A DNA stretch of 64,000 nucleotides from positions 62,001 to 126,000 of the forward strand of contig NZ_JAUFPW010000032.1 in assembly GCF_030409415.1 (NCBI RefSeq), in the 5' to 3' direction. This document shows, piece after piece, positions 44,069 through 52,029 of the stretch (positions are counted from its first letter, which is position 1; every line of letters starts with the position of its first letter). Source of the DNA: Pedobacter aquatilis (GTDB lineage: Bacteria; Bacteroidota; Bacteroidia; Sphingobacteriales; Sphingobacteriaceae). The notes below the pieces were generated by a model. That model was not told the origin of the DNA. It did no database searches and saw only the letters and a program-made list of their open reading frames with translations. The position numbers were made by a program, and so were the translations under genes.

Positions 44069-44291
44069 ATTGTGTAGTCGGTTTTATCTGTGTTTGGCTA
44101 AATTAGAAAATTTCTACTACGCATTAAATTTAACTTTAATTTAATATTGAGTTTGAAACCATAAACCCAACTGAATGATGTTTATTTAAATTTCATTTAG
44201 CGTTAAGCAATTAAAAATTTATCTTCGTTAAAGATTTCGGTATTTGTAACCACTTGCCGAGATACAATACAAAACGTAAAATCAAAAAACA

Positions 44292-45485
44292 ATGATTATT
44301 GAACCTAGAATGAGGGGCTTTATTTGTTTAACTGCTCACCCAGATGGTTGCGCACAAAACGTAAAGAACCAAATTGAATATGTTAAATCAAAGGGCGAAG
44401 TTAGCGGACCTAAAAAAGTTTTAGTAATTGGCGCATCAACCGGATTTGGTTTAGCATCAAGAATTACTGCGGCTTACGGCTCAAACGCAGCAACTATTGG
44501 TGTATTTTTTGAAAAAGCACCTTCTGAAGGTAAAACAGCTTCTCCAGGATGGTACAATAGTGCGGCATTTGAAAAAGAGGCTCATGCGGCTGGTTTATAC
44601 GCTAAAAGTATTAATGGCGATGCCTTCTCTAATGAGATTAAGCAAAAAACAATTGATTTAATTAAAGCAGATTTAGGACAGGTAGATTTAATTATTTACA
44701 GCTTAGCCTCTCCGGTTAGAAAAAATCCAAATACTGAAGTTTTACATCGTTCTACTTTAAAACCAATTGGCTTTACATACACCAATAAAACGGTTGATTT
44801 CCATACAGGTAACGTAACTGAAATATCTATCGAGCCAGCGAATGAAGAAGATATTGCAAATACAGTTGCCGTTATGGGTGGCGAAGATTGGGCAATGTGG
44901 ATTGATGCCTTAAAGGCAGAAAATTTATTGGCAGATGGTGCTACAACAGTTGCGTATTCATATATAGGCCCTGCATTAACTGAGCCTGTCTACCGCAAAG
45001 GCACCATTGGTCGTGCAAAAGATGATTTAGAAGCAACCGCATTCACCATCAGCGATAAACTAAAAGACATTAATGGAAAAGCCTACGTTTCTGTTAATAA
45101 AGCCTTGGTTACACAAGCAAGTTCTGCCATTCCGGTTATTCCGCTTTATATTTCATTGCTATACAAAATAATGAAAGAAGAAGGCATACATGAAGGTACG
45201 ATAGAACAAATTCAGCGTTTATTTGCCGATAGATTATATAATGGCGGTGATGTTCCTGTTGATGAAAAAGGCAGAATCAGAATCGATGATTGGGAAATGC
45301 GTGATGATGTTCAAGCTAAAGTTGCAAAACTTTGGGAAGAAGCAACAACCGAAACTCTACCGGCAATTGGAGATTTACCTGGTTACCGCTCTGATTTCTT
45401 AAGCTTATTCGGCTTTGAGGTTGATAAGGTGGATTACCAAAAAGATGCAAACGAAGTTGTAAAAATTGAAGGTTTAGTAGAGTAA
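44292..45485 (+). CDS. fabV: Trans-2-enoyl-CoA/ACP reductase FabV
   Basis: An NADH-dependent reductase for the last step of fatty-acid elongation, naturally resistant to triclosan. 397 residues. It starts IIEPRMRGFICLTAHPDGCA, then has the nucleotide motif KKVLVIGASTGFGLASRITA and the active-site region VAYSYIGPALTEPVYRKGTI with Tyr and Lys, and ends with FSLFGFEVDKVDY-like residues (SLFGFEVDKVDYQKD). It probably serves as a main enoyl reductase; no fabI is in the window. A terminator follows. Confidence 0.96.
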   Translation: MIIEPRMRGFICLTAHPDGCAQNVKNQIEYVKSKGEVSGPKKVLVIGASTGFGLASRITAAYGSNAATIGVFFEKAPSEGKTASPGWYNSAAFEKEAHAAGLYAKSINGDAFSNEIKQKTIDLIKADLGQVDLIIYSLASPVRKNPNTEVLHRSTLKPIGFTYTNKTVDFHTGNVTEISIEPANEEDIANTVAVMGGEDWAMWIDALKAENLLADGATTVAYSYIGPALTEPVYRKGTIGRAKDDLEATAFTISDKLKDINGKAYVSVNKALVTQASSAIPVIPLYISLLYKIMKEEGIHEGTIEQIQRLFADRLYNGGDVPVDEKGRIRIDDWEMRDDVQAKVAKLWEEATTETLPAIGDLPGYRSDFLSLFGFEVDKVDYQKDANEVVKIEGLVE

Positions 45486-45513
45486 TTACAAAAAACTTTT
45501 TATTAATAATACT

Positions 45514-45543
45514 AAACGGCTGGCAAATTAACCAGCCGTTTTT
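45514..45543 (+). terminator. Terminator of fabV
   Basis: AAACGGCTGG, loop CAAATTAA, CCAGCCGTTTTT. Confidence 0.85.
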
Positions 45544-45557
45544 AATTTCCTTTAATT

Positions 45558-46094
45558 ATGAATTTTAATTTACAGCCAATTTTAGAAAACGATTTACTAA
45601 GCATTGTACCATTAAAATCTGATGATTTCGAAAAGCTCTACGACGTTGCCAACGATGAATTACTTTGGGAGCAACACCCCAATAAAAACCGATACCAACG
45701 CCCTATTTTTGAAAAATTTTTTCAAGGTGCAATGGAATCAGGAGGGGCATTTATTGTTTACGAAAAACAAAGTGGTAAAGTGGTAGGCAGTTCGAGGTTT
45801 TATGAATTAGATGAAGCTAACAAAACCGTTGCCGTTGGCTACACCTTTATTGGAAGGGAATTTTGGGGCAAAGCGCACAATAAAGCCTTAAAAACATTAA
45901 TGTTTAACCACGCTTTTCAATTTGTAGAAAAAGTAATTTTACATATTGGTGCCACCAATTTTCGCTCGCAAAAGGCAATAGAGAAACTCGGTGCAAAAAA
46001 AGTAAGCGAAATTGAGATTGCATATTATGGCGAACCATTAAAGTGGAATTTTGCATACGAGGTAGATAAAAAGGAGTGGCAATCTGTTCAATAA
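45558..46094 (+). CDS. GNAT family N-acetyltransferase
   Basis: 178 residues of the RimJ/RimL-type GNAT group. The start is typical (LQPILENDLLSIVPLKSDDF). The acetyl-CoA binding region is AVGYTFIGREFWGKAHNKAL, with the final motif ILHIGATNFRSQKAIEKLGA. FIVYEKQSGKVVGSSRFYEL is the central strand pair. It most likely acetylates a protein N-terminus, ribosomal protein or small amine; the substrate is unknown. It lies 14 bp after the fabV terminator, so it has its own promoter or depends on read-through. Confidence 0.92.
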   Translation: MNFNLQPILENDLLSIVPLKSDDFEKLYDVANDELLWEQHPNKNRYQRPIFEKFFQGAMESGGAFIVYEKQSGKVVGSSRFYELDEANKTVAVGYTFIGREFWGKAHNKALKTLMFNHAFQFVEKVILHIGATNFRSQKAIEKLGAKKVSEIEIAYYGEPLKWNFAYEVDKKEWQSVQ

Positions 46095-46140
46095 TAAAAC
46101 CGTAGAACCTAATAAAATCGTATTTGTACTTTAGTATTGT

Positions 46141-46148
46141 TATATTTG
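46141..46148 (+). promoter_or_regulatory. -7 promoter element for the cold-shock gene
   Basis: TATATTTG matches TAnnTTTG exactly, 54 bp before the ATG. A start near 46155 gives a leader of about 47 nt, shorter than classic cold-shock mRNA leaders. Confidence 0.5.
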
Positions 46149-46201
46149 TATAATTCTCCATTCCACTCACCCTTTTTAACAACAAAACGATTAAATAATA
46201 T

Positions 46202-46654
46202 ATGGCTAAATCTCAGGCAACATACAGCAAAAAAGAGAACGAAAAAAAACGATTAAAGAAACAAAAAGACAAACAAGAGAAAAAAGAAGAGCGTCAGGCT
46301 AATGCGAAAAAAGGTTTAGCGCTTGAAGATATGATGGCTTATGTTGATGAAAATGGCAACATTTCTTCTACTCCACCAGATCCGAAAAAGAAAAAAGTTA
46401 TTAATACCGAAGACATTCAAATTGGAATTTCTAGACAAGAAGATATTGTTGATGAAAACCCAGTTAAAAAAGGTACAGTAACATTTTTCAATGATAGTAA
46501 AGGTTATGGTTTCATCAAAAATACTGAAACTCAAGATAGCATTTTTGTTCACGTTAATGGATTAACGACACAAATTAAAGAAGGCGATAAAGTTACTTTC
46601 GAGGTAGAGATGGGCCAAAAAGGACCAACTGCTGTTAAAGTTTCTAAAGTTTAA
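46202..46654 (+). CDS. Cold-shock domain RNA-binding protein with basic N-terminal extension
   Basis: 150 residues. The C-terminal 65 are a cold-shock domain: KKGTVTFFNDSKGYGFIKNT contains RNP1 (KGYGFI), DSIFVHVNGL contains RNP2, and VTFEVEMGQKGPTAVKVSKV ends the barrel. The first 85 residues are Lys/Glu-rich and disordered (ENEKKRLKKQKDKQEKKEER), with a short conserved patch LALEDMMAYVDENGNISSTP. This extended form is common in Bacteroidota. It probably binds single-stranded RNA and may melt structures or aid ribosome function. Confidence 0.93.
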   Translation: MAKSQATYSKKENEKKRLKKQKDKQEKKEERQANAKKGLALEDMMAYVDENGNISSTPPDPKKKKVINTEDIQIGISRQEDIVDENPVKKGTVTFFNDSKGYGFIKNTETQDSIFVHVNGLTTQIKEGDKVTFEVEMGQKGPTAVKVSKV

Positions 46655-46655
46655 T

Positions 46656-46861
46656 TTAATCTTCAAATGGATAATTTATAGCTAAAAAGCTCATAGATTC
46701 ATCTTCAAATCCTGCAGAAATTCTGCTGCGCAAGGTTTTATAATCATTTATAATTCCGTCTATTTAAGCATAAAACCTGGCGCATTTTTTCCTTCTAAAG
46801 GAAATCCATCTTTTAAAATATTTTTTTTTAGAAAATCAGGGTTCGGTTCGCTTAGGTTATT
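46656..46861 (-). pseudogene. Probable decayed gene fragment
   Basis: Reverse-strand codons read NNLSEPNPDFLKKNILKD, then GFPLEGKNAPGFMLK and a stop. Shifting the frame one base upstream of that stop, they continue IDGIINDYKTLRSRISAGFE, then DESMSFLAINYPFED to a stop at 46656. Both stretches look protein-like and abut, as if one indel had split a C-terminus. No start codon is present. The parent family is not recognised. Confidence 0.4.
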
Positions 46862-47296
46862 TCAGCCCCGCCACCGCTATTAGTCCTCATTTCGCTGCGC
46901 TCCAATTCCGGGCTATTACGCTTTGTCGGGTTTATTTTTCAAAAATTGTGGTTCTTTTGCAAAAAACAGGTTGCATATTTTTTAAATTCTCCACTCTCCT
47001 CGGTAGAGATTAGTTACTTATGTGTACAATCTTTTGTAAATAAACCTGATAGCAGTGAAAAGCTCCCATTTTATTCGGGACTTGAAACGGATAGCAGGAC
47101 TGCTTTTGCCATGAACAAAAGCCGTTCATTTCCAAAATCTTAAAAAATTTTAAATCTCGGTGTGGAATTTGCTTTTAACTTTCATCATTACAGCACACAC
47201 AAAGAAAATAAGATTATGAAACCTGCATAAGCAATGCAATTAAAAAAAGCAAACAGCTTATGCAAGCTTCATGACAATTAAAAACACTAAAAAGTT
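46862..47296. other. Intergenic interval with repeats, no gene seen
   Basis: Contains AGCCCCGCCACCGCTATTAG followed by other low-complexity DNA (46865-46930), the dispersed repeat copy at 47044-47102, and the upstream region of the SIMPL gene. No frame of convincing composition was found. Confidence 0.45.
47044..47102. repeat. Dispersed CCTGATAGC-family repeat
   Basis: ACCTGATAGCAGTGAAAAGC, then TCCCATTTTATTCGGGACTT and GAAACGGATAGCAGGACTG. The two halves are imperfect complements around a CCC...GGG centre. Confidence 0.65.
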
Positions 47297-47983
47297 ATGA
47301 AAAAGTTAATAGCAATTGCATTGGTAACATTGGTAGGTTTATCAACAGTTAATGCACAGCAAGTAGATTTAAGAAGAAAAATTAATGTAAGCGGCTCGGC
47401 CGAGACCGAAGTTACACCCGATATTATTTACATCGGCATTTCGCTTAAAGAATACTTAAACGGAAAGAAAAAAGTAGAAATTACTGAACTGGAAAAACAA
47501 CTTTACGCTGCGGTGCAAAAAGCCGGAATAGCGAAAGAAAATTTAACAGTTAGTAACTTAAGCAGCTGGAATTATGCTACTGAAAAAAAGAAAAATCCTG
47601 ATTTTTTAGCAAGCAAACAGTACCGTTTAAAAGTTAGCGACTTAAACAAATTCAATTCTATTATTGAAGCTATAGACGCTAAAGGAATTGCAAGTACAAA
47701 CATTGAAAGTTATGATTACTCAAAAATTGAAGGGCTTAAAAAAGAACTTAAAATTAAGGCGCTTTTGGCCGCTAAAGAGAAAGCAACATATATGGTTGAA
47801 GCACTAGATGGTAAATTAGGTGCTGTAATTGATATACAAGACGGTGGAGATAATGTTATACAACCTGTTTACAGAAATTATATGATGAAAGCGGAAATGG
47901 CTGACGCAGGTGCTGCACCTGAGATAGATTTTAAGAAAATTAAGTTAAATTTTACGGTTAACGCAGTATTTGAAATAAAATAG
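47297..47983 (+). CDS. SIMPL domain (DUF541) secreted protein
   Basis: 228 residues. Signal peptide to about 20 (IAIALVTLVGLSTVNAQ), then the SIMPL fold: RKINVSGSAETEVTPDIIYI is the diagnostic first strand, followed by ITELEKQLYAAVQKAGIAKE, ASKQYRLKVSDLNKFNSIIE and a helix KKELKIKALLAAKEKATYMV. It ends in LNFTVNAVFEI. SIMPL proteins are periplasmic or outer-membrane-associated and are reported in stress contexts. The precise role is unknown. It has its own terminator. Confidence 0.92.
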   Translation: MKKLIAIALVTLVGLSTVNAQQVDLRRKINVSGSAETEVTPDIIYIGISLKEYLNGKKKVEITELEKQLYAAVQKAGIAKENLTVSNLSSWNYATEKKKNPDFLASKQYRLKVSDLNKFNSIIEAIDAKGIASTNIESYDYSKIEGLKKELKIKALLAAKEKATYMVEALDGKLGAVIDIQDGGDNVIQPVYRNYMMKAEMADAGAAPEIDFKKIKLNFTVNAVFEIK

Positions 47984-48013
47984 TGCTTTAAATTTTATTT
48001 CAAACTTTTTTTG

Positions 48014-48044
48014 AAACCTACCAACACATTTTGGTAGGTTTTTT
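48014..48044 (+). terminator. Terminator of the SIMPL gene
   Basis: AAACCTACCAA, loop CACAT, TTGGTAGGTTTTTTG. Confidence 0.85.
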
Positions 48045-48081
48045 GTTAAGGTATCATCGAAACACTAAAATTTTATAAATT

Positions 48082-48396
48082 ATGAAAAAATTCATTTACA
48101 CGTTAGCCCTAGTTTTCTCTTTAGCAATTAGTTTTAACTCTGCACAAGCAGCAGATAAAAGAGCTAAAAACCCAACCGAGTTAACTGCTGAACAAGCTTT
48201 ACAATTAGAAAAAATTAAAACCCGCGTTGAAGAAATTAGAGACATGGATAAATCTAATTTAACAAGAGCTGAGCGCAAAGCACTTCGCAGCGAATTGAAA
48301 GAATTAAAAGGCCAGGCACGTGCAGTTTCTGGTGGTGTTTACCTTTCAGTTGGTGCTATTATCATCATCATTTTATTATTAATCTTGATTTTATAA
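48082..48396 (+). CDS. Small exported protein with a C-terminal membrane helix
   Basis: 104 residues. Signal peptide to about 23 (YTLALVFSLAISFNSAQA), a charged helical middle (TAEQALQLEKIKTRVEEIRD, TRAERKALRSELKELKGQAR) and a C-terminal hydrophobic helix (YLSVGAIIIIILLLILIL). Such small Glu/Lys/Arg helical proteins with a C-terminal anchor recur in Bacteroidota but have no assigned function. It is probably envelope-attached, facing the periplasm. A bidirectional terminator follows, shared with convergent serS. Confidence 0.8.
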   Translation: MKKFIYTLALVFSLAISFNSAQAADKRAKNPTELTAEQALQLEKIKTRVEEIRDMDKSNLTRAERKALRSELKELKGQARAVSGGVYLSVGAIIIIILLLILIL

Positions 48397-48433
48397 TCCA
48401 AGAAAAAACATTACACCTATCTATATAAAAACG

Positions 48434-48464
48434 AAAAGCTTTGCATTACTGCAAAGCTTTTTTT
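48434..48464. terminator. Bidirectional terminator
   Basis: AAAAGCTTTGC, loop ATTACT, GCAAAGCTTTTTTT, between the small exported protein gene and convergent serS. Confidence 0.85.
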
Positions 48465-48498
48465 ATTAGTTAATAGTTCGTCATTGCGACGATTGTTT

Positions 48499-49770
48499 TT
48501 AATCAATAATATCGAAGCCTGTATAGCTCACCAATACTTCTGGAATTTTAATTCCGTTTTCTGTTTGATAGTTTTCTAAAATTGAAGCAACAATTCGAGG
48601 CAAAGCTAATGCACTACCGTTTAGAGTATGTGCCAATTGGGTTTTACCTTCCTTGCCTTTAAAGCGAATTTTTGAGCGGTTACTTTGGAAAGTTTCTACA
48701 TTAGATACTGAAGATACTTCTAACCAACGCTCTTGTGAAGCGCTCCAGGTTTCCATATCATAAGTCATTGCAGAACCGAAACCCATATCGCCACCACATA
48801 AACGTAGAACGCGGTAATGTAAACCAAGTTTTTGCAATAAGCTTTGTACATAGGTACTCATATCTTCCAAAGTTTCGTAAGATTTATCTGGGTGCGTTAC
48901 CTGTACCAATTCTACCTTATCAAATTGATGCAAGCGGTTTAAACCACGCACGTGAGAACCATAAGAACCCGCTTCTCGTCGGAAACAAGGTGTATAAGCC
49001 GTATTCTTAATGGGTAACTCTTCTTCTTTTAAAATTACATCTCTGTATAGGTTGGTAACCGGAACTTCAGCCGTTGGAATTAAATATAAATCATCAACCG
49101 TTGAATGGTACATTTGACCTTCTTTATCTGGTAATTGCCCCGTTCCAAAACCTGATGCAGCATTTACCAAATGCGGCACTTGCACTTCTTTATAACCTGC
49201 AGCAATTGCTTCATCTAAAAAGAAATTAATTAAAGCACGTTGTAACCTCGCCCCTTTCCCTTTATAAACTGGGAAACCTGCACCAGTAATTTTAACGCCA
49301 AGTTCAAAATCTATGATATCATATTTCGCGGCCAATTCCCAATGGGGTTTCGCATCTTTTGGTAACTGAGCTGGTTCTCCATGTACTAAAACAACCTCAT
49401 TTTCTTCTGCTGTTGAACCTTGAGGTACTAAATCATGAGGTAAATTAGGAAGCAACACTAATGAATTAAACTGTGCTGTTTCCAGTTCATTTAATTTTTC
49501 AGTAAGAATTTTAATATTTTCTTTGTGTGAGGCTGTTTGTGTTTTAATGGCTTCGGCTTCTTCTTTTTTACCATTGCGCATTAAATCGCCAATTTGTTTT
49601 GCAGCTGCATTTGCTTCAGCAGAAAGATTATCAAGCGAAGTTTGAGTAGAACGACGTTCTTCATCAATCTTGATGATTTCATCAACCAACTCTGGTTGTT
49701 TAAAGTTACGCTTACTTAAACGTTCTAAAACTTTCTCTCTATTTTCGCGGATATAGTTAACTTGCAGCAT
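48499..49770 (-). CDS. serS: Seryl-tRNA synthetase
   Basis: A cytoplasmic class II synthetase of 423 residues. The N-terminal coiled-coil tRNA-binding arm spans about 30-100 (RNGKKEEAEAIKTQTASHKE). The core has TAEVPVTNLYRD, motif 2 (CFRREAGSYGSHVRGLNRLH) and motif 3 (NGSALALPRIVASILENYQ). MLQVNYIRENREKVLERLSK is the standard start. Single gene, convergent with the small exported protein gene. Confidence 0.97.
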   Translation of the reverse strand: MLQVNYIRENREKVLERLSKRNFKQPELVDEIIKIDEERRSTQTSLDNLSAEANAAAKQIGDLMRNGKKEEAEAIKTQTASHKENIKILTEKLNELETAQFNSLVLLPNLPHDLVPQGSTAEENEVVLVHGEPAQLPKDAKPHWELAAKYDIIDFELGVKITGAGFPVYKGKGARLQRALINFFLDEAIAAGYKEVQVPHLVNAASGFGTGQLPDKEGQMYHSTVDDLYLIPTAEVPVTNLYRDVILKEEELPIKNTAYTPCFRREAGSYGSHVRGLNRLHQFDKVELVQVTHPDKSYETLEDMSTYVQSLLQKLGLHYRVLRLCGGDMGFGSAMTYDMETWSASQERWLEVSSVSNVETFQSNRSKIRFKGKEGKTQLAHTLNGSALALPRIVASILENYQTENGIKIPEVLVSYTGFDIID

Positions 49771-49797
49771 TATTCTAATTTTTTCACAAAGATAAGA

Positions 49798-49923
49798 TTG
49801 AATTACGAATTACGAGTTACGATTTTAGATTTTTATGCCGATGTACAATCCTATTCGCAAATCAAAAATTCTATTTAATCAGGAATATGGTAATCGTAAT
49901 TCGTAAATATAAAATCTAAAATC
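49798..49923. repeat. Inverted repeat between serS and rsmI
   Basis: AATTACGAATTACGAG, then ACGATTTTAGATTTT, at the left and GTAATTCGTA...AAAATCTAAAATC at the right. GATTTTAGATTTT and AAAATCTAAAATC are exact complements. This is MITE-like spacing of about 125 bp, abutting the rsmI start codon. Confidence 0.6.
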
Positions 49924-49924
49924 A

Positions 49925-50632
49925 ATGGGCAAACTATTTCTTGTACCTACGCCGATAGGCAATCTGGAAGATATGACATTTAGAGCAATCCGTATATTAA
50001 AAGAATGCGATTTAATTCTTGCAGAAGATACACGAACCAGCGCACCAATGCTTAAACATTTTGGCATTGATAAAAAGGTGTTTTCGCATCATCAGCACAA
50101 TGAACATAAGGCAACCTCTGAAATTATAAAGTTTTTAAACGAAGGACAAAAGATTGCCTTAATCTCTGATGCCGGAACGCCAGCCATTTCCGACCCAGGT
50201 TTTTTCTTAGTTCGCGAAGCGATAAAAAATGATATCGCTGTTGAATGTTTACCGGGCGCTACTGCATTTGTACCTGCTCTAGTAAATTCGGGTTTGCCTG
50301 CAGATGCTTTTTGCTTCGAAGGTTTTTTACCCGTTAAAAAAGGAAGGCAAACGAAATTTAAGAAACTGGCAGAAGAAGAACGAACGATTATACTTTATGA
50401 AAGTCCGCACCGTTTATTAAAAACTTTGGATGAGTTTGCGCAGTACCTCGGAGAAGACAGGCAAGCATCAGTAAGTAGAGAATTAACTAAAATGTTCGAA
50501 GAAACTGTTAGAGGAACTTTAGTGGAGATAAAATCACACTTTGAAAACAATGTTTTAAAAGGAGAATTTGTAATTTGCATTGCGGGTAAAACTGCATCAA
50601 AAAGTAAAAATAAATATGAAGATGCTGAGTAA
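49925..50632 (+). CDS. rsmI: 16S rRNA (cytidine-2'-O)-methyltransferase
   Basis: A tetrapyrrole-methylase-fold enzyme that modifies C1402 of 16S rRNA. 235 residues. The family signature is KLFLVPTPIGNLEDMTFRAI at the start, then AEDTRTSAPMLKHFGI, KIALISDAGTPAISDPGF and CLPGATAFVPALVNSGLP, followed by YESPHRLLKTLDE and VSRELTKMFEET. It is followed 17 bp later by the MntA-like gene. A dispersed inverted repeat ends next to its start, which may supply its promoter. Confidence 0.95.
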   Translation: MGKLFLVPTPIGNLEDMTFRAIRILKECDLILAEDTRTSAPMLKHFGIDKKVFSHHQHNEHKATSEIIKFLNEGQKIALISDAGTPAISDPGFFLVREAIKNDIAVECLPGATAFVPALVNSGLPADAFCFEGFLPVKKGRQTKFKKLAEEERTIILYESPHRLLKTLDEFAQYLGEDRQASVSRELTKMFEETVRGTLVEIKSHFENNVLKGEFVICIAGKTASKSKNKYEDAE

Positions 50633-50649
50633 TTTTTAGAAAATGAGTT

Positions 50650-50946
50650 ATGGAAAGTTTAATTTTAAATCATTTACCAGAAATAAAAAACCTCTTTAAA
50701 AAACACGATGTTAAAGATGCTTATTTATTTGGGAGTGCAGCGAAGAATAACTTGAAGGAAAATAGTGATATTGATTTCTTAGTTAATTTTTCAAATAAAT
50801 CTGACTTTGAAAGCTATGGAAATAACTATTTTAATCTCCTTTACGCTTTACAGGATTTATTAAAAAGAAATGTTGATTTATTAGCAGAAGAAACGCTAAG
50901 CAATCCTTACCTTATCGAGAGCATTAATCAAAGTAAAATAAAATAA
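50650..50946 (+). CDS. mntA: MNT-domain nucleotidyltransferase antitoxin
   Basis: 98 residues, the size of minimal nucleotidyltransferases. The active-site motif G-S-x10-D-x-D is intact (FGSAAKNNLKENSDIDFLV, about 28-46). A third acidic residue in RNVDLLAEETL follows. In MntA/HepT modules the protein neutralises the HEPN toxin by adding AMP to a tyrosine near the RNase motif. The partner starts 2 bp after this stop but is frameshifted, so here the antitoxin seems to persist alone. Confidence 0.85.
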   Translation: MESLILNHLPEIKNLFKKHDVKDAYLFGSAAKNNLKENSDIDFLVNFSNKSDFESYGNNYFNLLYALQDLLKRNVDLLAEETLSNPYLIESINQSKIK

Positions 50947-50948
50947 AT

Positions 50949-51292
50949 ATGAGTGTTTTAGAAGAAAAGAAGCTTCTTACAGATATTAAGATTTCAATTG
51001 AATCGATATTTGAGCACCTGGAAAATAATTTCAGCTTTGAAATTTATAAGGCAAACAAAACTAAAAGGCGAGCTGTAAACGAGAGCTTGAAATTATAGGT
51101 GAAGCCATTAATAAATTGCTAAAAATTAATCCACAAATTCATATTACTTATTCAAGACAAATTGTTGATTTACGAAATAAAATTATCCATTCATACGACA
51201 ATGTTAATGATATGGTTATTTGGAAAATAATAATTAAAGATATACCAATTTTACAGGAAGAGATAAATAGCTATCTCAAAGAAAAAAATTAA
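50949..51292 (+). pseudogene. hepT: HEPN (HepT-like) toxin gene with a one-base frameshift
   Basis: The frame from the ATG at 50949 reads SVLEEKKLLTDIKISIESIF, then HLENNFSF, and reaches RRAVNESLKL before a TAG at 51096. Shifting by -1 at about 51080 restores RELEIIGEAINKLLKINPQI and the RNase motif R-x4-H-x-Y (RNKIIHSY), then SYLKEKN and a stop at 51290-51292. The second frame has the normal HEPN end, so the gene seems to have lost one base. The toxin would be cut before the catalytic motif. A sequencing error cannot be excluded. Confidence 0.8.
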
Positions 51293-51296
51293 AAAA

Positions 51297-51944
51297 ATGA
51301 TTAGTATAGATAGATTTTTAAATGACGAGCAAGATCCAAAAGCTGTTGAAAAGGTTATTGGAAAATTAAATGACCTTTTAACAACTGGTGAAGAAATTTT
51401 ATATCTGGCCGTTCAGAAAAAACCTGCCGTAAACTTGTTACCAGATAGTATTGCAGTATCAAACAAAAGAATTTTTTACTGCGAGCCGGGCAACCTCGGA
51501 CTTACCATGAACTTTAAAGACATTTCCTGGAAAAGCATTAAAGAAGTTTCTTTTAAAGAAGAATTTTTCGGTTCGAAATTTATTTGCGTTCCGCAGCATG
51601 GCGAAAATATTGTTACTGAATTTATTCCGAAAGTACAGGCAAGGAAATTACACCAGGCAGCAACTGAGCAGTTAGAAGCTTATAAAGAATTAGTTAGACA
51701 ACAATTACTCGAAGAAAACAGGGCATCGGCGGCGGCAGTAAATTATAATACACCCCAAACTTTTGCCGAAATACCAGTTGTTGAACAAATAACTCCAGAA
51801 CCAATTCAAATTGCAGAAGTTGTTGAAGAACCTGAAGATGAAACTACATTAAAGTTGCGTAAATTAAAAACTTTGTACGATAAGCATTTAATTACACAAG
51901 AAGAATACGAAGCTAAAAAAGCAAATATTTTAGATAGTTTGTAG
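51297..51944 (+). CDS. PH-like and SHOCT domain protein
   Basis: 215 residues. The N-terminal 120 form a bacterial PH-like domain (KLNDLLTTGEEILYLAVQKK, DSIAVSNKRIFYCEPG, FKDISWKSIKEVSFKEEFFG). A linker rich in Glu, Pro and Ala follows (about 130-185). The C-terminal 30 are a SHOCT helix pair (LRKLKTLYDKHLITQEEYEA, KKANIL). There is no signal peptide. SHOCT proteins often oligomerise or bind partners; the function here is unknown. It starts 4 bp after the frameshifted HEPN gene, so co-transcription with the toxin module is possible. Confidence 0.85.
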   Translation: MISIDRFLNDEQDPKAVEKVIGKLNDLLTTGEEILYLAVQKKPAVNLLPDSIAVSNKRIFYCEPGNLGLTMNFKDISWKSIKEVSFKEEFFGSKFICVPQHGENIVTEFIPKVQARKLHQAATEQLEAYKELVRQQLLEENRASAAAVNYNTPQTFAEIPVVEQITPEPIQIAEVVEEPEDETTLKLRKLKTLYDKHLITQEEYEAKKANILDSL

Positions 51945-51963
51945 AATTAGGCTTTCTATTTAC

Positions 51964-52016
51964 TGTCACGTTGAGCTTGTCGAAAGGCCTAATGCTTCGA
52001 CAAGCTCAGAATGACA
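51964..52016. repeat. Palindromic repeat between the PH-SHOCT gene and lnt
   Basis: TGTCACGTTGAGCTTGTCGA at the left is answered by TTCGACAAGCTCAGAATGAC at the right: near-perfect 15-18 bp arms about a short loop, with TGTCA/TGACA ends. It shares the AATGAC terminus with the REPIN-like elements. Confidence 0.75.
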
Positions 52017-52029
52017 AACTTCAAAAAAA

